64,000 nt of DNA from Prostheceraeus crozeri (Eukaryota > Platyhelminthes > Polycladida > Euryleptidae). The position numbers and the translations under genes were made by a program. This document shows positions 8,674 through 15,534 of this stretch, one piece after another. Below the pieces are notes generated by a model. The model was not told the origin of the DNA and made no database searches. It was given only the letters and a program-made list of their open reading frames with translations. The DNA is taken from positions 1 to 64,000 of the forward strand of contig CAJQUW010010428.1 of NCBI GenBank assembly GCA_907163375.1. Reading direction: 5' to 3'. Position 1 is the stretch's first letter. Each line of letters opens with the position of its first letter.

Positions 8674-9366
8674 TTAATAGTCTGAGAACATGTATTTCCT
8701 AGGAGGAGCTGTTTTACGTTTTCTTTTTACTAGTTTTAGTGGCGATGTAGATCTACGTCGAGTTCTTCCTCTTGTTTGCTTAGTGAGTGTGGGAGGGGAT
8801 GTAGCAGGTGACGCCTTAAACCAATTTGTTGGCATTTTCATCGTCTGAAGCATTGGAGCAGTAGCCACTGTTGAATCAAGTTCTTTCAATGTCTCATTAT
8901 TCAAAGCAAATTTTGGTACATTATGCTTTTTCAATAGTTTAAGAAAGTATGACCAACCAGGTGGAACATAGCCCTGACGGCGCTTTCTACGTGTCGCATA
9001 CTGAATCAAGTCTTCATAACGTGAAGCATCAATCACTTTATTTTCATCTGTAATGATTTCTCCTCTATCATTTACATTGAGATGGGGTTCAATACTGTTG
9101 AAAAGAGATATGGCATGTGCGCGAGATGCTAAAGGTGTAGCAGTCGATACAGAGTCACGCATCTTATTCTTCAAGTTTTTCAATTGCTCAACAGTTTCCG
9201 ATTGTAATAATACAGCACGATGTGGATCTTTGATGTGAACATTTTGCTGATAATCTATTTCTTTCCTATACATTTGATTTGCAAGAGGTTGCTTTACTTG
9301 CTGCATGGCAGTCAATTGTACATATTCATCTTGAGGAATAACAATCATGTGAGAATAAGAACTCAT
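8674..9366 (-). CDS. conserved Polinton-type protein of unknown function
   Basis: 230 residues from ATG at 9366. The first half is helical and charged. The middle has YEDLIQYATRRKRRQGYVPP followed by GWSYFLKLLKKHNVPKFALNN, a motif seen in many Polinton/adintovirus proteins of unknown role. The tail is very basic and ends KYMFSDY. Its start overlaps the ATPase stop as ATGA. The basic tail and late-gene position suggest a virion or DNA-binding protein, an inference only. Confidence 0.6.
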   Translation of the reverse strand: MSSYSHMIVIPQDEYVQLTAMQQVKQPLANQMYRKEIDYQQNVHIKDPHRAVLLQSETVEQLKNLKNKMRDSVSTATPLASRAHAISLFNSIEPHLNVNDRGEIITDENKVIDASRYEDLIQYATRRKRRQGYVPPGWSYFLKLLKKHNVPKFALNNETLKELDSTVATAPMLQTMKMPTNWFKASPATSPPTLTKQTRGRTRRRSTSPLKLVKRKRKTAPPRKYMFSDY

Positions 9367-9980
9367 AGTTTGTAGATAATCATGGGAGTTTTCAAAATAT
9401 CACTTCGAAATCTAAATTCTTCCGGACACTCTTGCGTAAAGTCAATGAATAAGTAACCGTATGGTTTTTCAGTAGCTGCTTGAAAAATTTCAATTAAGGC
9501 TTTTGATCCTCTGGGTGCAACTTGTGGCGCTAAAATTTCAAATTGACTTTTATCTCGCGGATTCTTGAAAATAGCATAATAGTGTGTATTCAGGTTTCGT
9601 GTACGAGCTTCGTTTCCACCAGGAAACAAATTTTGTGTGATATAGATGATAAAGCACCTTTTATGATGTGCTGCGCGAGTGAACATATCTGTAACATCTT
9701 TTGAATTCTTACTTTCTTTTAATAAATCATCCAATACAACAACATCATTAGACTGAAGTTTATCCACTGGAATAATTCCTTCATGTCGAATAAAGTTGCG
9801 ACTTTGCAATTCCTGAAACAGCGACGGTTGATAAATACCATAACACCAAATCACTCGATTGATAGCTTCCTTAAACAACTCCCTTCTTTTATCCAATAAA
9901 TTCAGCGTGAAAACAGTTTTACCTGCATGAGATGGACCTGATACAGTCAGAACTTTATCACATTGAAGTCTGAAATCCAT
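9363..9980 (-). CDS. FtsK/HerA-type DNA packaging ATPase
   Basis: 205 residues from ATG at 9980; upstream in-frame codons lack an ATG, so this start is preferred. Walker A is GPSHAGKT (residues 15-22) and Walker B is VVVLDD (80-85), followed by a region with RAAHHKRCFIIYITQN typical of viral A32-like packaging ATPases. It would pump genomic DNA into capsids. It is open, and its stop overlaps the next gene's start (ATGA). Fossils B and C carry broken copies. Confidence 0.85.
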   Translation of the reverse strand: MDFRLQCDKVLTVSGPSHAGKTVFTLNLLDKRRELFKEAINRVIWCYGIYQPSLFQELQSRNFIRHEGIIPVDKLQSNDVVVLDDLLKESKNSKDVTDMFTRAAHHKRCFIIYITQNLFPGGNEARTRNLNTHYYAIFKNPRDKSQFEILAPQVAPRGSKALIEIFQAATEKPYGYLFIDFTQECPEEFRFRSDILKTPMIIYKL

Positions 9981-10011
9981 TTTATTACTTTGAGATTCAA
10001 CATTTGCATAA

Positions 10012-10377
10012 TTAACGCTTAGAGCCAAAGATATTACCCAATAGGTTGCCCATGGTAGGAGCTATCATTGGAAGTATTGCTGAATGGAAACCGCCCTTTT
10101 GTGTTAGAGTTTTCCTCTTTCTTTGAAGGGTGACTTTAGGATTGGAGATGAAACGCAATTTCGTAGCATATCGCTTAAGTAACTTTCGTTGTTTTGGCGC
10201 TAATTTCTTCGTCCTCAACTTCCTCACATGAGAAATAATTTCACAAATGAATTTATCGTTAGCATGTCGTATAGCATTGTATCGCTGATTTGCTTTCATT
10301 CGTCGGACAGCTTGAATGGCTGAAGAAAACTTTGAAGACTTTTGACTTTTACGTTTCGTCATTTTACGTTTCGCCAT
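10012..10377 (-). CDS. small basic protein with hydrophobic Gly tail
   Basis: 121 residues from ATG at 10377. The N-terminal half is strongly basic (MAKRKMTKRKSQKSSKFSS). The C-terminus is GGFHSAILPMIAPTMGNLLG followed by NIFGSKR, resembling the GG-x-L-P-x-I-AP membrane-active or pX-like peptides of adenovirus-related elements. Both halves are conserved in fossils B and C. Likely a DNA-condensing or membrane-lytic virion protein; the inference rests on composition and order next to the ATPase. Confidence 0.55.
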   Translation of the reverse strand: MAKRKMTKRKSQKSSKFSSAIQAVRRMKANQRYNAIRHANDKFICEIISHVRKLRTKKLAPKQRKLLKRYATKLRFISNPKVTLQRKRKTLTQKGGFHSAILPMIAPTMGNLLGNIFGSKR

Positions 10378-10428
10378 TTTCCGTGTTAGTCTTTGCTAAA
10401 ACCTATCTTTACCACATTTGCATAGGTA

Positions 10429-10752
10429 CTAACTATTGCGACATAAGTGACACTCGAAATGAGCAATATCACAGTGGTTACATTGGCAAAGTTGAATGCA
10501 ATTACGTATGAAACAGCGTTGACAAAAAGCATGCTTACATCTCTTGAAGATGCGCTTTTCATTTCCATCCTTTCGCTTACATACATCGCAACACATAGTT
10601 TCACCGTTACTGATGTCTATAGCAAGTCTTTTTGAAGATATGAATTTGCTAGCCTTTTCTAAATAATAGACGCATGTACAGAAGGAATATACTTCGAGAG
10701 TGAGCAGACATAGCTCGAAAACCAGTTGTGCTACAATCAAGTACCACTGCAT
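10429..10752 (-). CDS. membrane-anchored RING-finger-like protein
   Basis: 107 residues from ATG at 10752. Residues about 3-30 form a hydrophobic segment (WYLIVAQLVFELCLLTLEVY) that could anchor it in a membrane. From about residue 55 a RING-like metal cluster follows: CCDVCKRKDG, then RCKHAFCQRCFIRNC, then CQCNHCDIAHFECHLC, that is C-x2-C...C-x-H-x2-C-x2-C...C-x2-C. RING proteins usually act as E3 ubiquitin ligases; membrane-bound viral ones down-regulate host receptors. That role is inference. Cysteine spacing is conserved in fossils B and C. Confidence 0.6.
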   Translation of the reverse strand: MQWYLIVAQLVFELCLLTLEVYSFCTCVYYLEKASKFISSKRLAIDISNGETMCCDVCKRKDGNEKRIFKRCKHAFCQRCFIRNCIQLCQCNHCDIAHFECHLCRNS

Positions 10753-10754
10753 TT

Positions 10755-11165
10755 TCAATTTTTCTTTATAGAAAGTTGAATGTGAATATCTGAAATCGCT
10801 TCAATCACTAGACTGCTACCATGATGGTTAAATGCGTTAAGACGTTCAGCAATTTTTATCATATGTCTTTTAAAAAATTCTTCGGGGTGATCTACCACTT
10901 CCATTGAATAAGAAGCAAAATGGAAAGAGCGACTTTCCACCTCTTCCTTTCCAAAATGACTAAACTTAATTTTCGCAACTAATCGCGCCATGATAATGCT
11001 ATCAGAGAATGTATTCATTAACTCTAGAAATAGAGTGCTAGCATCATCGACCACTGCTTCGATGTCGGTCTCATCTTTATGAAAATTTATCACATAATCT
11101 TGAACAGCTCCTTTTAAACTTTGCCTATAAAAATGTAATGTTCCGCAGTCGTTTGAGAAAGACAT
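10755..11165 (-). CDS. stand-alone relative of the polymerase B N-terminal leader
   Basis: 136 residues from ATG at 11165. The pattern LVAKIKFSHFGKEEVESRSF, then HPEEFFKRHMIKIAERLNAF, then HHGSSLVIEAISDIHIQL closely follows the segment that precedes the catalytic part of Polinton protein-primed polymerases. In element 2 the matching stretch is YMNVEVLYTKNG...HFTKSQEI...FESMILKLE...RESGWRFVKIISKKIVI, residues about 155-235 of the polymerase. Here it is a separate gene with its own start and stop and no polymerase follows. The same free-standing form occurs in fossils B and C, so it is ancestral, not a local break. Function unknown. Confidence 0.55.
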   Translation of the reverse strand: MSFSNDCGTLHFYRQSLKGAVQDYVINFHKDETDIEAVVDDASTLFLELMNTFSDSIIMARLVAKIKFSHFGKEEVESRSFHFASYSMEVVDHPEEFFKRHMIKIAERLNAFNHHGSSLVIEAISDIHIQLSIKKN

Positions 11166-11249
11166 GATCGCCCTTTATCTAACCCATCCATTGCATGAAA
11201 ACAACTCTTCTCATAGTAACATTTATTGAATAACGGTAACAAGCATGCA

Positions 11250-11780
11250 TTATAAATCAATGGTTTGAAAGAGATAAAATAGATACAGCTGGTAACTATC
11301 ATACAGCGAGCAATGATAACCATACAGGACTTTGGCAGTGTTGAGGTAAGGAGGAAAGAAGCATTGGTTATGAACGTAGCTACTACAACGAACAGACAAA
11401 ATAGGAACACACAAATCCTTAAAACGTTTCGTGACTTCATGGTAGTGTTGATTCACTCTACTATCCCAAGGCGGGAGCAAAATATCATCAATGATTAGAT
11501 TGGGAAATACTTTCCTCTCCTTACCAGGATTATTACAAAAGATGCGTATAACATTGAAAGTAGCTAACCATCGTTTAAAGTCAATAAGAAGAGCACTCTC
11601 ACAAGAAAAGCCATAGTCTTGCAAATATTTCAGATTAAGTCCATGAATGTGTTTTCTCGCCCATTGATCAACATTGGGATTGCAGTTGGCATGTTGATGA
11701 TAGACACTGACAATCTGATATGTTCAATTGTTCATAGCAATAGCACTGAGCTCCTGTACAGGTTCACCCTCACAATCCAT
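11250..11780 (-). pseudogene. possible DEDD-type exonuclease-like protein
   Basis: Fossil gene, homologous to 26006-26537. In that copy the start reads MDCEGEPVQELSAIAMD, with the D-x-E-G opening of DEDD 3'-5' exonucleases, followed by HIHGLNQQYLQGYGF and LLIDFKRWLA, resembling the exonuclease I/II layout. Conserved later blocks are LLPPWDSR-x-NQHYHEVTKRFK. Here the gene looks broken. It lies between the RING-like gene and the polymerase-leader-like gene, consistent with a replication or nucleic-acid-processing cluster. The assignment is tentative. Confidence 0.35.
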
Positions 11781-11832
11781 AAAAATGATGATAGAAGCCT
11801 AAAACGGAAATCTACACATCTAAGGAAACGAT

Positions 11833-12033
11833 CTATAACATATTACAAAATGAAGAATTACATCGATGCTTTTCACGACAAAATACGCAAATGATATGAT
11901 GGCAACGAAGAAGTAAAATGTATCTAATAAGACCACGTCTACGACACTCAAAGCACATAAGCGAATTGTCATAGGGTAGAGTTAGGAAAGGACTAGTAAT
12001 TCTCCTTCTTTGATTTGCGTTTTGATGCAGCAT
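11833..12033 (-). CDS. small RING-like zinc protein
   Basis: 66 residues from ATG at 12033. That start gives the same length as the homologues in fossils B and C (25744-25944, 35464-35664). The metal ligands are MCFECRRRG, then LLRCHHIICVFCREKHRC, then SFCNML, a compact C-x2-C...C-x-H-x2-C-x2-C...C pattern like a short RING or knuckle. Its 5' end overlaps the basic tail of the upstream gene in another frame. Possibly an E3-type or transcription regulator; function unknown. Confidence 0.45.
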   Translation of the reverse strand: MLHQNANQRRRITSPFLTLPYDNSLMCFECRRRGLIRYILLLRCHHIICVFCREKHRCNSSFCNML

Positions 12034-12767
12034 TCTTCTCCGACTTGCGCTTCGTACCACTGCTGTTAAGGATTTGATCATTTATGTCATCCACGTTGGG
12101 TGGTTTTGGAATATATAGGATGGATTCCATATGCATGGAGAGAGAGGCTATTTTATTATCCTTATGTCGACCATAATATAGCCCATTCACTTTGAAAAGG
12201 ATATCCCAAGTACCTTCTCCGAGCTCATCACATCTAATGGGTATTGAATGATCTCCATCCTCCTTATAGTAAGTACATCAATGTGATACCGGTAGGCAAA
12301 TGTGATTACCATCCCAAATCTTTCTATAGGGAGTATCCTTGTCATCTCTCGCCTTCCACTCTTGAGCAAGAGGAGTAGGAATGTCCATATTTAATGTCAC
12401 GTACTCCTCAATAATATCAAGTTGGTGGCGAATGTACGGACTCACGGGGATCAGTATGTAGTCCCCATACTGATTGCGCATTATCTTGACATCCGTGGAA
12501 GGGAGCATTCCCATTTGGAGTACTACGCTATGATCGTCATAACGCAAGACTTGTTTAAATTTACTCTGTAGCGGTGTAGGATTATGTACCTTGGTTGTTT
12601 CTTCCACTGGCCTCAGTTGTAGATGATCTGATCGTAGCGAACCTTGTAACGTTTGACCGCCATTTTGTCCTACTAGTGCAGCAGATGGAGTAGATGCCTG
12701 AAAATGAAAAAGATTGTATTAAGTTTACGTTCAAGGGAGGAGAGGGAGGAAAGTATCGACTTACCAT
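11993..12767 (-). pseudogene. promoter-proximal spliced gene, nuclear protein of unknown function
   Basis: First gene after the TATA-box promoter. Exon 1 supplies only the ATG (12765-12767), followed by a 67-nt intron and a long second exon. Conserved blocks between element 1 and fossils B and C are VHNPTPLQ, QYGDYILIPVSPYIRHQLDI and LNMDIPTPLAQEWKARDD. The end is a Lys/Arg/Ser-rich tail (KRKSEKNAASKRKSKKENY) that looks like a nuclear localisation signal. The reading frame looks broken in this copy. No family was recognised; an early regulatory or DNA-binding protein is inferred from promoter and tail. Confidence 0.5.
12698..12764 (-). other. 67-nt GT-AG intron
   Basis: Donor GTAAGT immediately after the ATG, a pyrimidine-rich stretch, and acceptor TTTTCAG just before GCATCTACT. 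Position and length (67 nt) are the same as at 25030-25096 and 34750-34816, although the intron sequences differ. That conservation supports real splicing. Confidence 0.7.
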
Positions 12768-12867
12768 TTTAGTTGGATAATAGAATAGGGAACTAGAGAG
12801 AGAGAAAATGTGCGTCCGTCACTCGTGTGATTCAACGATGGAATGATTCTCACTGTCGAAGGCTCGC

Positions 12868-12898
12868 TATTTATATAGAAATGCTTGATTCTCATTGG
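12868..12898 (-). promoter_or_regulatory. TATA box and CCAAT box
   Basis: On the minus strand TATATAAATA (12877-12868) is preceded by CCAAT (12898-12894), about 100 bp upstream of the ATG. The block is conserved in fossils B and C with the same order. A TATA-driven promoter in an element that also encodes a TBP-like protein is notable. Confidence 0.6.
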
Positions 12899-13144
12899 AC
12901 AATAACATCAAGCTGATTCCAAATCTGAAATCCGTTTTCCAATCCGATGCTTCGTTTTGGCGCTACAGCCCAAAACGTCCCAAATTCTAACTCTGTCGTT
13001 TTTCGCCAATGTCCCAAAATCTTAAATGGCGTCTCACATCTAAACGAAGACAGATAGGAACAAGGCGATTCTTTCAGTGAATTTGTCTCACTCTTAGCTT
13101 TCAAAAGAGCTATGGCACGACAAAATCCGTCCACTGGAAGCCAA
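12899..13144 (-). other. upstream non-coding region conserved with fossils B and C
   Basis: No gene. Read on minus, it keeps blocks shared with 24680-24880, for example GCTCTTTTGAAAGCTAAGAG and GGAATCAGCTTGATGT. It is probably a terminal or enhancer region of the element. Confidence 0.5.
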
Positions 13145-13855
13145 GATCGAAGCTAGCTCTCCCGAGGGGGGTAGGGGGGTAGGGGTAGGGTGGGAAAAAC
13201 TTGTCGACCTAACTTTTGACGAGAAAGACGATGGTAGCACTGGCGCATCGAATTTCGACACTTTGGAAAAAAATTTTCATTTTTACCGTACACAGTCACT
13301 CTGACACTTAGGATTTTTTCAACCTTTCCTAAAATCTTGTAACCGCTCTAACTTTTGAACGGCTGATCGGATTGACTCGCGCCAAAAAATGTCATAGGTT
13401 AGTTTTCATCCTCTTTCGAATGCAACCCGAACGAACAAAATCAGTCCACTAGAAGCCGAGATAGCAGCTAGCTCTCCCGGGGGGGGGTAGGGGGGGGTAG
13501 GGTGGGAAAAACTTGTCGACCTAACTTTTGACGAGGAAGACGATGGTAGCACTGGCGGATCGAATTTCGACACTTTGGAAAAAAATTTTCATTTTTACCG
13601 TACACAGTCACTCTGACACTTAGGATTTTTTCAACCTTTCCTAAAATCTTGTAACCGCTCTAACTTTTGAACGGCTGATCGGATTGACTCGCGCCAAAAA
13701 ATGTCATAGGATAGTTTTTCATCCTCTTTCGAATGCAACCCGAACGAACAAAATCCGTCCACTAGAAGCCGAGATAGCAGCTAGCTCTCCCGGGGGGGGG
13801 TAGGGTGGGAAAAACTTGTCGACCTAACTTTTGACGAGGAAGACGATGGACACCA
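13145..13855. repeat. about 315-bp tandem repeat, two and a part units
   Basis: Units begin near 13151, 13466 and 13780 at the shared GCTAGCTCTCCC followed by a G run. Each carries the same blocks, such as GGGAAAAACTTGTCGACCTA and TTTGAACGGCTGATCGG. The units are nearly identical, so the array is young or homogenised. Lying at the end of element 1, it is probably part of its terminal repeat region. Confidence 0.75.
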
Positions 13856-13920
13856 CGTCCACCAGGCCGGCACACCACGTCCACCAGGCCGGCACCCAAG
13901 CCCACCCGGGCGGCACAACA
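13856..13920. repeat. short GC-rich minisatellite
   Basis: About two and a half copies of a roughly 20-bp unit built on CACGTCCACCAGGCCGGCA. Confidence 0.6.
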
Positions 13921-13939
13921 CCCCAGGACAGGGAGGAGG

Positions 13940-14043
13940 AGGAGGAAGAGAGAGGGGGTAGGGGTAGGGGGGTAGGGGTAGGGGGGTAGGGGTAGGGGGT
14001 AGGGGTAGGGGTAGGGGGTAGGGGGTAGGGGGGGTAGGGTGGG
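13940..14043 (+). repeat. G-rich GGGGTA array
   Basis: Runs of three to seven G separated by TA, in the form (G)nTA repeated about 15 times. Many consecutive G tracts make this strand a strong candidate for G-quadruplex formation. It resembles a telomeric repeat only loosely. The same G run plus TAGGG also starts each 315-bp unit. Confidence 0.75.
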
Positions 14044-14050
14044 AAACGGC

Positions 14051-14800
14051 CGCCATCTTGCGCTATCTGGTGTTTGTCACTTGCTTACTACTGATGTAGT
14101 GCATATGATGGTGCGATCAACACGTTCATTCACCCACAGATGCATTTATATAACTGTTATAAGAATGATTTCTATAACATATGATCACTACTCGCAATAG
14201 ATTTATAAGTAACACTTTCAGTTTTGTGCTACAAATTGTTGATCCATGGTATAAAATGGGCAGATTATCATGCCTTACAGCGTTTTTGATTCATTTGTAT
14301 AAGTGGATGAGCAGTTCCCGTACTTTTCTGCTCAATCTGACTCTAAGAGACTTCATATATACGGTAACTCATTTCTTTAATCTCTTTTGTGGTTGTATTC
14401 AACAGGGCCTAATTATCTCAATGCAATCATGCAGACTCTCAACATTGCCTTATTTTCCAGCATTAATTCTTTCCAAGCCTTCATGGGATAACTAATTAAA
14501 ACACATCGCTTATCAAAGTTGTCTGCCATAAATTTCCAACAGGAAATCAAATCAATTTTTTTTAAAAAAATTGAATTTAGATTTTCGAATGCTATTTATA
14601 GCAGCCAAATCGTCGAGGTGCTAGGAACTCATACCTCCTTTGGAACGACCATGCACAATTTCTGCTACATAATGTAATAATTGTGGGAAAGATTGAATCA
14701 TAGGCACGTCAACAATATTGTAAAAGACATTGATTTCGGCGTAAATTGATTCAATAAAGCGATTTAGTTAAGATTCTGCTCCGCAATAAAGAGAGTATTC
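14051..14800. other. no gene recognised
   Basis: Unremarkable AT-rich sequence after the G-rich array. A 104-codon open frame on plus (14181-14495) shows no motif and no conservation evidence and is not called. Confidence 0.4.
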
Positions 14801-14869
14801 AAAATTCATTGACTTCTATTGATGGGATGCGTTCAGATTTGTAAGATCATGGAAATAATTGAATTGAAA

Positions 14870-15062
14870 TTATGCTACTCACGTCACTCAGAGATGTCTG
14901 CAACCCTAATTTTCATGAAAAGTATTCGAAGACTCATTAAGATTTGAATCTTCTCGCTGTTTCCTGTTGAACGATTCAGCACCTATATACAGCAAGTAGA
15001 CGGAGTTAGCATGGGAGCCCCGTATGACCAACCATCGCTAATATTTTCATAGCTAGTCTAAA
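14870..15062 (+). pseudogene. Penelope-like reverse transcriptase fragment
   Basis: Around 14985-15040 the plus strand reads YIQQVDGVSMGAP, the Q-x-DG-x-x-MG-x-P motif of Penelope-like and related reverse transcriptases, followed by a decayed 'ANIF' region. No long frame remains. A GIY-YIG-like piece in the same orientation lies at 19.4-19.9 kb, so both may be one old element split by later insertions. Confidence 0.5.
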
Positions 15063-15534
15063 ATGACAGCTCAATGTAAACTGCAACCAGCCATGATGAT
15101 CAGACCACAGAATTAAATATTTTGTTTATCTGCTCTCTTGTTTATCGCGCAGATGAATCTAATTCTGTGGATCAGACAATTGCAGCAGACAATGTGAGAC
15201 AATGTGCAGCCAAAATATCAGACAATGCTGTCTCCTTTTCTGAAAATATTGTCTCTGAAGCGATTCAAAACCAACGAATTATATCTAGACATTCCTGACC
15301 ACATCTGCTCTCTCTCTCTCTCACACACACACACACTCTTGTTGTGAAGATAATTGTAAAAACTGAATTAACACATGGAATCAATGTGTCAAATATCCAT
15401 GAACTGCAATTGCCATGACTCTAAGTCTACAGAAAGAACCCTACCTGTCTCAAGCATTGCATGTTCACATTATTGAAGATCATCAAGGATACTTATCATC
15501 CAGTTTTGATAAAAGTATATATATATATATATAT
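15063..15534. repeat. spacer with microsatellites
   Basis: No gene. It holds a (TC)n(CA)n tract at about 15307-15336, several copies of CAGACAATG at 15175-15235, and a short (AT)n run at 15516-15534 that became the target of the hAT insertion. Confidence 0.6.

Larger units (their letters stand above)
1528..14050 (-). mobile_element. Element 1: Polinton/adintovirus-like fossil
   Basis: An endogenous virus-like element read mainly on the minus strand, with a small plus-strand block at 3.9-5.1 kb. Parts: penton-like proteins, PC4-like and TBP-like genes, adenain-type protease, double-jelly-roll major capsid, core protein, retroviral-type integrase, Cys-rich protein, packaging ATPase, basic protein, RING-like proteins, a polymerase-leader-like protein, an exonuclease-like gene and a spliced promoter-proximal gene. 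No polymerase B was found. The right end is tandem repeats and G-rich DNA; the left end meets the C/A-rich tract and no terminal repeat was found there. It looks broken, with about half a dozen breaks. Proteins are clearly but moderately diverged from fossils B and C, so this is an older, separate integration of the same lineage. Confidence 0.85.

Noticed and set aside
10386-10635. Additional frames overlapping the membrane RING gene
   Set aside because: They lie in other frames or on the opposite strand of the conserved RING gene and are not conserved in B and C.
13940-14043. Telomere or interstitial telomeric repeat
   Set aside because: The unit is GGGGTA with variable G runs, not TTAGGG, and the same motif starts the neighbouring 315-bp repeats.
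13781-14056. Pro-rich minus-strand frame of 91 codons
   Set aside because: It is the translation of the G-rich repeat and minisatellite, not a gene.
14181-14495. 104-codon plus-strand frame
   Set aside because: Composition is like background, with no motif and no second copy to show conservation.
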